Source: Gymnopus androsaceus JB14 (lineage: Eukaryota; Basidiomycota; Agaricomycetes; Agaricales; Omphalotaceae). Taken from it: a DNA stretch of 64,000 bases. Location of the stretch: the NCBI GenBank assembly GCA_009733575.1, contig ML769479.1:1-64000 (forward strand), in the 5' to 3' direction. Both the position numbers and the translations under genes were made by a program. The notes beneath the pieces were generated by a model. The model saw only the letters and a list, made by a program, of their open reading frames with translations. It had not been told where the DNA came from and ran no database searches. This document shows positions 1 through 10,092 of this stretch, piece by piece (positions within the stretch are counted from its first letter, which is position 1; every line of letters begins with the position of its first letter).

Positions 1-72
1 TTTTGTTACTAACAGAACCTAGGATTATTGGTTCTGCGCAGTTCTAGCCTTAGCCGAAAAATCGGCATATCA
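1..72 (-). repeat. Terminal piece of an LTR (family shared with 32993-33064)
   Basis: The first 72 bases match 32993-33064 with about two differences. The shared block ends in CA on the plus strand, which is TG at the start of an LTR read on the minus strand (TGATATGCCG). Here the sequence next to the LTR edge (from 73) is not the polypurine tract seen beside the other copy, so this is a solo LTR or a 5' LTR whose remainder lies outside the window. Confidence 0.6.
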
Positions 73-256
73 CCATCAATACTTATTTGGTCACCAATAC
101 TAAGGAGACATGGAATCCAGAGGTGCCAGAGGTCCTGGCGCCCTGGATATCCTGTGGATTTACTTCATATTAGATAATGGATTGTTACACTTTGGCCTAT
201 CTAACATGATATAAATTGTGGTAGCCTGAAGTGACGCCAATATCACGAGACTCAGC

Positions 257-2087
257 ATGTCCCCAATTCTAGCTCTTGATGTATTAAAACAGATCAAGGC
301 AAAGACTGATGAGCTTAATCTGGACCTGCATTGGCATGACTTGAGCCCTTGGGAAAAGTCTCGTGAGAATTCCCTCTGCACAGAATCTGAACCACATGAT
401 ATCAAATCATTGGAGGAGGAGGAGGACTCACTTGAGTCTAGTGAGGAAGACCAGCCCACGCCAGATGGTGACCTTGAACTGGACATTGATCTCATGGTGA
501 ACTCGGATCCCATCTCACCCGAATGGAGGTTGCCCATGAGCAGCAAGCATGTTACTAGGGGCTTTGCTCTTGTGCAGCAGAGTGTTGAAGAGGCAAAGGT
601 CAACCCAATAATCCACTTCAGTCACCTACTAAAAGATACCTACTTAGGCTTAACTTTTGCCTTCCAAGTTAGACCTAAGTAGGGGTAAATGCCTGGCATA
701 TTCCATCATGTTAATACCATGGATGGTATTACCATGATATTATCATGGTGGTATTACCATGGTGGTATTACCATGGTGGTATTACCATGGTACTATCATA
801 TTCTTCAAACATGGTATATTCATTTGTCTATTGTTACCCATCTAACCTTCAACCCTAACCCCTAATCTTAACCCCTAAGTCCTAATTTATAAATGTCAAT
901 TCCTGATATTTTTTTGGTAAAATGAGCACCCATCTGTGCTGATGGACATAGTTACATGTACATAAGTAATGTCATACTTTACTAGTACTGGTATTAAGAC
1001 CAGTAGATATAGTACTAAGTCACACTAGTAGCTCTTAGTTGGTATCACCAATAATTTGAACTAGTAACTAATGTAATGGTGAGTAATACTAATACTTCAT
1101 TGTACTAGTAGCTAATCTAATGGTTAGTACTGATAAGTTATTGCACTAATAGTTAATCTGATTATTATACTATTACTAATAAGTTGTTGTACTAGTAACT
1201 AATGGTTAGTAGTACTTATAAGCTGGTACACCAGTAACTAATGTAATGGTTAGTAAACCTAATAAGTTGTTATACTAGTACAACTATCAGATTAGTCACT
1301 AGTGCAACTTATTGGTACTATTATAACCATTAGATTAGTTACTAGTAAAATTATTGCTGATACTAACTAAGAGCTACTGGTGTGACTTAGTACTATATGT
1401 ACTGGTCCTAATACCAGTACTAGTAAAGTATGACATTACTTATGTACATGTAACTACATCCATCAGCACAGATGGGTGCTTATTTTACCAAAAAAATATC
1501 AGGAATTGACATTTATAAATTAGGACTTGGGGGTTAAGATTAGGGGTTAGGGGTTAGGGTTGAAGATTAGATGGGTAACAATAGACAAATGAATATACCA
1601 TGTTTGAAGAATATGGTAGTACCATGGTAATACCACCATGGTAATATAACCATGGTAACACCATCATGGTAGTACCATGGTAATACCACCATGGTAGTAC
1701 CATGGTAATACCACTATGGTAATACCACCATGATAATATCATGGTAATACCATCCATGGTATTACCATGGTGGAATATGCCAGGCATTTACCCCTACTTA
1801 GGTCCAACTTGGAAGGCAAAAGTTAAGCCTAAGTAGGTATCTTTTAGTAGGTGACTGAAGTGAATAATCCTTGAATGGTGGGATGGTATTGGTGACGTTA
1901 GCATGCTTGCGGAATCAACAGTGGGCATTGCAGTGGATGGCGTGGAGCATAATTTTAACGTTGTCATTGTTGATGAGTTTCAGAGTCTTCTTGACGAGAA
2001 TTTCAAAGGTTAGCTGGTCCCAATTCCTTCCTATCCTAATGGTTCTAATTACTATCAGATGTCTTGCATGCTGTAGAGCGTCTTTGA
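257..2087 (+). pseudogene. Acidic gene of unknown function, split by a foldback element
   Basis: Reading starts at ATG 257 and runs about 119 codons (MSPILALDVL..., with an acidic Glu/Asp/Ser-rich stretch near residues 50-70) until a foldback element enters at 614. If the element and one copy of its 7-bp target duplication are removed, the same frame continues from 1870 (LEWWDGIGDV...) to 2008. A 50-nt intron follows (2009-2058, GTTAGC...TATCAG with CTAAT branch-like motifs), and a short exon ends at TGA 2085-2087. The exact continuity shows that a real reading frame existed before the insertion. I do not recognise the family. With the element in place the protein is cut after about 119 native residues, so it is probably dead. 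Confidence 0.5.
614..1862. mobile_element. 1.25-kb foldback (palindromic) element with 7-bp target duplication
   Basis: The two halves are inverted copies of each other with the centre near 1240. The outer ends are CACTTCAGTCACC and its complement. AATAATC flanks both sides (607-613 and 1863-1869). Each arm carries a run of ACCATGG/GGTATT minisatellite units (about 715-800 and 1610-1760) and a telomere-like CCCTAA tract (about 848-885 and 1530-1562). The middle is full of ACTAGTAACTAAT-type motifs. No transposase is encoded. ORFs in the arms are shadows of the repeats. Confidence 0.8.
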
Positions 2088-2267
2088 GAGGGCTTTGCAA
2101 TGATCTTTGTGGATGATCTAGATGGATGGGTGAACGAACTGAGGAGAACAAATGAATGGTTGATTCCAGGAATAGCAAGTCTTATATTTCCATATCATTG
2201 AAGACTCACCTGATATTTACTCACAGGGCGATCTGAAGCTCCAAATCAAGATCTGTTGGCTGTTGCT

Positions 2268-2974
2268 GGATAATTCTATTCAACAACCCTATTGTTCATA
2301 GACAACCCAGGATTGTGAGCGCCTGACGAGTGTCAAACGAGTTCACCGCCGGTCACTCCAGATTGCCGCCGTGTCAGCTCATCTTTGACAGTTACTCCAT
2401 TGCATTCTTGCTACTCCGACTCCGACTCCTCAACTACTTTTCAGTCTCGCCGTTAGTAACTTGGCTCTGCAATTTTATGCATTAGAGGACTCTAAAGTGT
2501 GTATAAACGTTCATTCTATCCATGGAAGCTTTTTAAATCTTGCTTCAGTGATATATATACTGTGTTTTCCACCGCAAATATACATCTACTTCGCCAAAAC
2601 TTGCCATTCCAATTCAAGATTTTTTGGGAATCGGTTTGACTTACCATTACCAAAAGTCGGGTTCAAGGGTCATACGCCCATCAATGCTGGTATCGGTGGC
2701 GTTCTCGCTGTAATTTCGCTGCCTTCTCTTGTTGGCATTGTTCCTCCTCTTGCTGTTTCCCTGCTTCCTGCACCTTCAATGAGCTTCAGATACAGTTCCC
2801 GGCTTGTCTAGACTCTATCCGAGAGGTTCCCCAATACCACTGTGATAAACTTGAGTCATTTGTGCATGCTACAGCGCCGTAGGCCCGCCGGTGTGACTCT
2901 CTTCGTGACACCGAAGTTTAAGGGTTGTTGAAGGGGTTGTCAACAGACATTAGGGTTGTTCAGTAGAATAATCC
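2268..2974. mobile_element. Non-autonomous TIR element with 9-bp target duplication (MULE-like)
   Basis: The left end GGATAATTCTATTCAACAAC and the reverse complement of the right end (GGATTATTCTACTGAACAAC) form an inverted repeat of about 40 bp rich in ACAACCC. The direct repeat GCTGTTGCT flanks it (2259-2267 and 2975-2983). A 9-bp duplication is usual for Mutator-like elements. Nothing inside looks like a transposase. The ends resemble those of the element at about 13912-15272, so the two belong to one family. Confidence 0.65.
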
Positions 2975-2983
2975 GCTGTTGCT

Positions 2984-3719
2984 GGGGCGGGTTATGGATG
3001 ATTGCGATCGGTAGGAACATCTTCTATCAAATCCTCTTATCGCAAACATTAACAGCATATAGAAATGCCTGGTTCCGTTCCATCAGACTTGAATCGTGGC
3101 TTGTACATATTCTCATTTGTAGGATTGGCTTTGGGGGGAAATGCCCTTTCTGTGGTGTTCGATTGCGGAAATCCGGGATCAGGAACCCACTTCAGCAATC
3201 TTGTGTGCATATCATCCATAGCTAGAATACGTTACACGGATTTCAAAGTATCTCATGGGTAATTTGTCACTACGGACATGATGCATTGATATCTGACAAG
3301 TTTTTAGAATTCGATTGGAGTGAATAAATTGGAAGGATTACATCCGGAGCTGATAAACACGTTGCAGGAATCATTCTCTTTGAGCATGGGTCAGTTGAAT
3401 TTTGATGATGAGTCCATGGATGGTCTATTTGGCGTCATTTTGGAGGATGGTAGGCCTCATACTGATGCTATCATGAGGGGTTCATCTTTGGTAGGATTCT
3501 CGGAGTGGTGGTCAGCGAAATTGAAGCCTTTAGTTGATGCGTACCAAACGGATCCTCGGTATATAGTGTCATACATGTTTGACAATGGTAGAAGCACTAA
3601 CAGTTCTTGAAGCCTGCTATCACGCCGCTCTGCATAGTCTTAATCATTCATGTAGGTATCTTGACTGTCCAAACTATCATCTGGCAAATCCATTTGTTAT
3701 CTAGTGTCTACTGCTCCTA
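2984..3719 (+). other. Unassigned stretch with a possible 96-codon exon
   Basis: No family is recognised. The clearest reading frame is 3320-3610 (MNKLEGLHPE...), with natural-looking composition (ESMDGLFGVI, SEWWSAKLKP). Nearby splice-like motifs suggest it could be an exon of a decayed host gene rather than noise. It lies just upstream of the pectin methylesterase remnant and shows no pectinesterase motif. Confidence 0.25.
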
Positions 3720-4715
3720 GTTAGAGATCACCCACTCCGCCTCTCTTGGAACCGCCGGGTCCGACGACTTAAGTGGGACTTTGCGAGTTCACAAAGATGA
3801 CTTTGCGTTGTATAATGTGAATGTTAAGAATACAGTGAGCACCATCTATCCCTGCCACAACTGCATTTACTTAAGCGTATACAGTTTGGGGAATCTTCCA
3901 CTAATGGACAAGCTATTGCATTGAGCGCATATGGGACGAATCACGGCTATTACGCGTCTGGATTCTACAGGTATATATTATGACAATGTTCAACCATTCG
4001 ACTAATGATGATCTGAAATGTTCTTAGCTACCAAGACACCGTTCTCGCCGAACAAGGGAATCAATACTACGGCTTTTGTTACATTGAAGGAGCCGTAGAT
4101 TTCATCTTCGGTCAACACGCTAGGGCCTTCTTCCAGAAAAATACTATCGCCTCTGTTGGTCCGGGAACAATTACCGCAGATGGTCCTGACAGTAAAACAG
4201 ATGGATTATGTGAATGTGGTCCCAGTTCTCCGACTTCGAAAATTGACCATCTGTTTTTGCATTTGTCATCAATGAATCGACCATCGAAGCGAGCACTGCT
4301 GCGACGTCTAGTCTGACCGGGCAGGTGTTCCTCGGTCGTCCTTGGACTGAATTCGCCACGTAGGTTCCCTTGTTCCACTGGGAAATTCAAAACCATATAA
4401 CTCTTTTTTTTCTCAGTGTCGCGTTCACCTCCTGCTCTCTCAGCTCCATCATTAACCCCGCCGGCTGGGAAATATGGTCCACCGCTACGCCCAACACTGC
4501 GGATGTTACGTTCGCAGAGTACGAGAATACTGGTGAGTTGGTCGTCCTACTTTCCTTGTCCGCCCTCTCGCTAACCGACTTACCTTTTTTCAGGTGCAGG
4601 AGCAGCAGGGACTCGGGCTTCATTCGTCACCAAGATCACATCTAACGATGCGTATAACGTTGGCGTCGTTCTGGGAGCTGACTGGGCGACTTGGGTAGAT
4701 CAATCGTTTGTATAA
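3720..4715 (+). pseudogene. Pectin methylesterase (CE8), 3' half
   Basis: Pectinesterases are secreted and remove methyl groups from plant cell-wall pectin. Spliced reading gives, in order, GTLRVHKDDFALYNVNVKNT, the catalytic block (GYYASGFYSYQDTVLAEQ), the second Asp motif VDFIFG, VFLGRPWTEFA, then GWEIWSTATPNTADVTFAEY and the stop at 4713-4715. These are the standard family motifs. Introns of about 50-60 nt fit at roughly 3834-3883, 3971-4027, 4360-4417 and 4532-4593. The signal peptide and first exons are missing: upstream of about 3720 nothing matches the family. The stretch around 4190-4260 does not splice cleanly. It is best read as a 5'-truncated copy whose missing kind of exons is found 550 bp downstream in another copy. 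Confidence 0.8.
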
Positions 4716-5269
4716 CTTTTGTACGTGCCATGTACGACCAACCTTTCAATGAATCGGTTTCAATTTCTACACACAAACCATGCGTGTATTTCTACTGATC
4801 CGCTGGACCAAGAGAGGCATTTTGTTTAAATTGATTGAGGAGGGGAGAAAGGCTCTTTCGGAAGAGGAAAGTTGTAACTTCAATGTAAGCACAGGTGACA
4901 TAGCTCTATCTTAAAGTTGAGTCCAAGATAAATCTAAATCGGTCCATCCCTTCATTTGCAGACTGCAGCTCATCGCATTAAGGATCAACGGAATGCGCAC
5001 GAGACGTTGCAACTTCCCCCTGTACCTGGTGCATGGCCAGCACATCCTCCGAGTCGGGCCGCCAATCCATGTAGGTGCTCTAAAGAAAACCAATCGCGCG
5101 CCTTCGTTTTTACCTGCTTCTCACCCTCATAAACATGAGCGCAGCTGAAGTGAAACGCTCCACAATGGCAAGGCTTAGAGACTATTCTCCTGGTCGGACC
5201 GCGTTCAGTGAAAAAAAAACGTCTTCAACCCAACGCCCTAGACTTCTGACTAACCCTTCGCCAGCCACC
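4716..5269. other. Spacer between two pectin methylesterase fragments
   Basis: This stretch holds the 3' flank of the first fragment and the promoter region of the second. No further gene, repeat or RNA is recognised. Confidence 0.4.
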
Positions 5270-5685
5270 ATGGTCTCCCACGGCACATCTATCAATACCC
5301 TTTTCACATTCTTTGTCGCCTACATATGGCCTCCTCATCGCCCCCGTCTACACAGATCCGGTCGTTGCCAAATCCAAGGGTTCTTTGCGTAAACGCATAG
5401 CACCTACGACCGCGCCCGATGGAGCATTAGTGGTTAGCACGGATCCCGAAAGCGGTCAATACAGCTCTGTCAGACGCGATTGCTGCTCTCCCCGACGATG
5501 GATCTGCGCAGACGATCTTCATTGAGGCGGGTAGGTCCTCCTTACACTTTCCTTTATTTTCAGTACACTGAGCAATATGTGCTATGGTGCTGCACATGAA
5601 CTCATGAGGAACAAGTCTACATCACCCAAACTGGAGCCTTAACTGTGCGTACTGGCAGCGACGCTAACAACTATTATTCCTACCA
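5270..5685 (+). pseudogene. Pectin methylesterase (CE8), 5' half
   Basis: This copy starts at ATG 5270 with a hydrophobic signal-like start (NTLFTFFVAY), then PDGALVVSTDPESGQYSSV, DAIAALPDDGSAQTIFIEAG and, after an intron that begins at about 5529, EEQVYITQTGALTV. That is the N-terminal third of a fungal pectinesterase, before the catalytic motifs. Two reading-frame changes are needed, one inside the signal peptide (near 5325) and one at about 5480, so it is not functional as written. It stops abruptly at a GAA microsatellite. Together with the fragment at 3720-4715 it points to an ancestral tandem pair of which complementary halves survive. Confidence 0.75.
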
Positions 5686-5703
5686 AAGAAGAAGAAGAAG
5701 AAG

Positions 5704-5733
<30 letters not shown>
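5686..5733. repeat. (GAA)n microsatellite
   Basis: About 15 uninterrupted GAA units lie exactly between the broken 3' end of the pectin methylesterase fragment (plus strand) and the 3' end of the kinase (minus strand). It probably marks a rearrangement junction. Confidence 0.9.
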
Positions 5734-5736
<3 letters not shown>

Positions 5737-7380
5737 AAGCCGTAAAAAAAATTCCGGGGTGATATTACAACCTCATATCGGATATTAATAATATGAACCC
5801 AATTCTGCATCGATGTGAGAAGTTCGTCCATGAACGTCTTGACAGTATGTCTATTCCGATCGACCCAGCATCTCTTCACTGCTGTCCATAGCTGATCAGA
5901 GAATCCCTCTGCAGGGCGTGACGGTCGAGCTCCATGCATGACTTGCATGAGTACTGCAATGTCAGGCTTTACGTCGGAGAAAGGAGGTGAACCAGTAACA
6001 ATCTATAATATGCTCAACAGCTCAGTTCGGATTTATAAAAAAAAATTACTTGCCTCATAAACTGTGCAACCAAGCGAGTACATATCTGTTGATGTGGACG
6101 GTCTTGGATTCATTGTATAATCAAACAATTCCGGAGCCATCCATCTGACACTTCCGCAGATACCAGAAGACGAGAGAGTTTGTGATGCGTTCATCATTAC
6201 TGCTAGACCAAAATCCGCGAGATAACATTTCCCAAGATCAGATACCAGGATATTGGCCTACAGAGATGGTTTCAGCTGAAAATGGCAACAGAAAGGAACA
6301 GTGGACGTACGCCTTTGAGATCCCCGTGAACTATCGGTGGGTTTCGGGAATGTAGGTATTCCAGCCCGTTGACAATATCCGATATCTATGGCATGAGTGG
6401 AATCAGTGTTTTTATGTTCAAAGACGAAGATAAGACTTGCAATTCCCATCTTGTCGGTTTCAGGATGAGTACTCAGATACTCCATAACATTGCCATTGCT
6501 GCACCAAGGCGAAACCAAGCAATAGCTCTCCGGGAGAAGATCCGTGTTTGTACCCAGAAATGGAAGGACATTTGGATGTTCCAACTGGCTCCAAACTAAT
6601 GCTTCTTGGGAGAACGCCTCAATCGCAATGAGTAGGCATCTAAGATACATACTGGGGCAGAAGATACCTTGAATAACTTTTTCCTTGAAACCTCCGTGAA
6701 AACGCGAAGAACCTTGAGGCATACGGGGTCTCCGCTTGCTGTTTGTCCTTTCCAGATATCCTAGAATAGAATAATTAGCGATCAAGAGCTACCGTATAGG
6801 AAAATAAAATGTGCATACCGCGTACCCTCCGCCCCATTTCGGATGATTTCCTTCCTTCGTGAGACCCCGCAGACAGAGTGAGGAAGGAAGCATCTCGAAT
6901 TCCCGTACAATACGTCGACTGCACCTGAATAGTTCAAATTTGAAGTTATCTTCAACTGAGAGTTTTGATTCCTGTTTTGCAGCATAAATCAGCCTCAAGA
7001 TAAAGGTCTGAGAAAATATTACATACCCAGTAAAGCAGCTCAAGAAGAATGCTAATGCGAGACGGTGTGTTCCATTCCGTGTGATCCCATGGTTGCTGGC
7101 TGGAAAGAACACCTCGGAATGAGGGATCGTCAAACTTGACAGTGAAAGCATCGTTGCTATCCGTCGGATGGATAGACCACACCCCCCTAGTTGAACGTTC
7201 GAGATGTGCTTGAATCTGGCCGTCGCGGTCAATGACTTTGCTGGTAATATTCATCGGTGTCCGAGATTCTGGTCGCAGAGCACTTTCCGACAAATACACG
7301 CGTGTGTGGGCCACCTCGACATCTAGATAATCGTGGGTAACAAACCTGCCATGATGGCAGGTTTGTATTGCCTGTTGCAT
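5734..7380 (-). CDS. TKL-like protein kinase of the agaric HGDLK type
   Basis: Multi-exon kinase read on the minus strand. An N-terminal region of about 120 residues (exon ending LLYW) is followed by a glycine loop (GGGYADIWKG), the ATP-binding Lys in VCLKVLRV, SQEALVWSQLEHPNVLPFLG, the catalytic loop HGDLK (Gly replaces the usual Arg), DFGLAVMM, WMAPELFD, TDMYSLGCTVYE and the C-lobe end (GARPSRP, LWTAVKRCW). Introns are short. One, near 6003-6055, appears to use a GC-AG pair (GCAAGT donor). The subdomains are all present, so the domain may be active. The extreme C-terminus runs into the GAA tract and is uncertain. The first ATG (7378-7380) sits inside the terminal repeat of a MITE, so the original start is unclear. 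Kinases of this type are greatly expanded in agarics, where their substrates are mostly unknown. Confidence 0.8.
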
Positions 7381-7569
7381 TAGGTTCTATAGGTCAACAA
7401 TTTTGTGAACGTGTTTGGGCCGCAAAAGGAATGGAAAACTATGGAAACGAAAGGCCCAGGCCGAACCCACGCTGAAATGAATGCAATGTGCATAGCCCTC
7501 CATTCATTTCGGGCCCAAATAAACAAGTGCGAAAATCTTCGGACCTATAGAACCTAACGCAACAGGCAA
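7368..7569. mobile_element. 202-bp MITE with TA target duplication
   Basis: Inverted ends of about 28 bp (TTGCCTGTTGC...TTAGGTTCTATAGGTC and its complement, one mismatch) are flanked by TA (7366-7367 and 7570-7571). A TA duplication suggests mobilisation by a Tc1/mariner-type transposase. The segment just left of it (about 7326-7366) is partly repeated beyond it (about 7620-7672, GTGGGTAACAA), so the site also carries a small duplication. Confidence 0.65.
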
Positions 7570-7571
7570 TA

Positions 7572-9874
7572 TCCCTTGATCCGCGAGTTATCATACCACC
7601 TCGAGTCTCGACCTCACGATAAACGTGGGTAACAAGCCTAGAATGATGGCCCCCTGATGCCAGGTTTGTATCCCTAGTACGGTGCCCGACTGGGCTCAGC
7701 CCGAATTTTCAATCCAAACGTCTGAACATTGTAAAGTACAAATATACAAGCTTGCTTGACCCGTGCCTACGGCACGGGCAGAGGTCCTCAGGGTATTATT
7801 TAAAGTATATATAGATTTTCTCAGTTAGTTCCAGATGAGCATGCCATTGATGCACTTTTGGCAAAGAAAAGTCTGTAGAGAGTGCAATTCTCATTCGTTC
7901 TTCTTTGAACTTTTCAAGAACTTCTACTGTACACTTTCATACATGTTTTCTAGCATTCCATCAATTTACTTTTGTAATGTACTGAAACTGAAATATTCAG
8001 GACTTTTGTGAAGTATGCTTTTCCTGGTGCATTTGGATTCATCAGTCTCAGTACAATGAAATAAATTTTCTTATATATGATATGTCCCAAGCCACATGCC
8101 CTAAGTATATTTGAGAAGGATGACTATATCCTGGAGGTTGGAAATGAAGTTGAGCATTCATTCAAGAGCCAGCAAAGGACATTGGAAATGCACTTACAGA
8201 GCCTGCCAAAATCAGAGTGCATTGCCTGCCAATTTTTGATGCATTTTTGGATGCATCCTGGGAACACTCAAACATTCTCTAAAACCGCCAAATTCTGCAA
8301 TCATAAACATTAAGGTATATTCTGATATACTACCAAGCTTGAAGACATTTCATCAAGTTTTACAAATAGACAAAATATAACATGTAAATACAGAGGCATT
8401 GATTCAAAAATTTATGAAGAATGAGTGGAATAAATGAAATTTAAGAGTAAAACCATGCTGGACAGAACCTTGTACTGTAAGGGTTTCTCCCTTACCTTAA
8501 CTTCTGCTGACATCCTGCTTGAAGTTGACTCACTCACTCCATAATACATGTATGTCTTGTCACTCTGCAATGGGTTCTTGAAGGACTAACTTTACATGCA
8601 TAGATTAAGTATTTTATCTCATGTCAGATTAATTACATTTCTCCTTTATTTGCCTTAAATTAAGTAGTTCCAACCAAAATTTTCACACAAACTGCTCTGA
8701 ACTCCAGAATCATAAGAGTGGGTGTCTGAAGTAGAGGCTTTAATCCATTGCTCAGGACCACCAATAGTGTTTTCATGAAACTACAATAAATTTGAAGGTC
8801 AGATTGCGGCGCCGGCCGCGACGGCCACTGCGTGGAGCACTGGGGGCTCCCCCCAGACCCCCACGCTGCCGCGGGCCCGCTGCGCGGAGCTTGTGCCTGC
8901 CCCAAACAGATTTCCGGCTCCGCCGGGATACGCTTGGCCGCTGCGTGCGCGCTAAACTTAGTTTGACAGGTTATTACCAATCTGCTGAGTTTGAATTTTA
9001 GCGCCCCGTCTTCATTTTAAGTATAGGATATGTCGTAAGTACAATATATATGTCTCGTAAGTGCAATATATGTGTCGTAAGTATATATACGGGTTCAGCG
9101 CCCATCCCTGCACGCCCGTGTGCGTCGTCCATTGCGTGTGTTCCGTCCGTTGTGCTTGTACAGCGGTGCTAGATACACAAAGGGTATAAAAGGGATATGG
9201 TCCATGTAGGACTTCAACGTGTATACTCATAATGACAGGTATATGTAAATAGGTGCAATATCCATTAACTTATTAAGGGCTTGAAGGAAGCTTGACATCC
9301 CTAAACTCGGGGCTCCAGAGTACAGATATGACAGAACACACGCAAAAGACATGGTTTCATATGTAAGGCATCAGATGCGGCTTCAGAGGACATGAAAAAG
9401 GTGTGGCCTGGGTGCGGTTTTGGTGCGGTTTCAGTATGTTTGCATGTCAGTGACTTTGGCCTTATAAGACCAAAGTTGAACACTATCTTGCTCCCAACTT
9501 GCTACCACAGCTTCTTCCTCTCGAGTAAGCACAAGATGGCTGATTCAGAACAGAAATAGCATCACAATTACTTTCACCTGACTCAGACCTTGTTCAATTC
9601 CAAACTTGCGGTCATTTATGTCGGTTTGGGTCAGTTTACCACTGTCACATAGCTGCATAAACAGATGTTCAATGCTCCCACTAAAGTTGAGCTGTGTTGG
9701 GGCAAGTGAACACTTGTGTCTACTGGACACAGAGGAGAAGGAAACGCGGGAGCTAATATATACCATTAGTTATTTCCAATGCATATAAGCAAGCTTACTT
9801 ACATTTTCCAGTCAGCGTATGTATTGCGAGAAAACTGTTGTAGGATCATTCTATTTGGCAAGGGTATATACTAG
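7572..9874. other. Gene-poor repeat-like stretch
   Basis: No convincing gene was found on either strand. It contains a perfect 8-bp hairpin (CCCGTGCC-TAC-GGCACGGG, 7760-7778), an AT-rich middle, a GC-rich island at about 8806-8955, and a short run of CGTAAGTACAATATAT-like repeats at about 9033-9090. The pieces look like remains of unclassified mobile elements. Confidence 0.4.
8806..8955. other. GC-rich island inside AT-rich DNA
   Basis: About 150 bp of strongly GC-rich sequence (GCGGCGCCGGCCGCGACGGC, GGGGGCTCCCCCCAGACCCC) contrasts sharply with both flanks. The composition differs from every recognised gene in the window. It may be the terminal region of a transposon or a foreign insertion. 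Nothing in it identifies a family. Confidence 0.5.
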
Positions 9875-9985
9875 TTCTAACACTTCCACTTGAGGTGCCT
9901 GGGTGAGACATTCACATCTGAGGCGTGCACATTCACATTGAGTCGCGCACATTCACATTGAGTTGCGCAAATTCACATTTGCCGA
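9875..9985 (+). repeat. Left TIR with about three iterated subterminal motifs
   Basis: After the 30-bp outer end (TTCTAACACTTCCACTTGAG...) come roughly 19-bp units of the form ACATTCACATTGAGT-GCGC, spaced regularly. Such iterated motifs are often transposase-binding sites. That role is inferred here. Confidence 0.7.
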
Positions 9986-10092
9986 GCCACAGTCAGTGAT
10001 CGGTGCACGGTCACGATTTTTTCGTTTACCCAGCCAAACAGTCAACAAACAATTCTACCTGTACCAGAACCACCACCTTCGCTGCACCAGCA

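Noticed and set aside
1554..1787. His/Trp/Tyr-rich peptide on the minus strand
   Set aside because: It is a translation of the ACCATGG minisatellite in the foldback arm; the composition follows from the repeat.
8077..8313. A short plus-strand gene (MICPKPHALSIFEKD...)
   Set aside because: It has no homology that I can recognise and no splice context, and it lies in AT-rich repeat-like DNA where such frames arise by chance.
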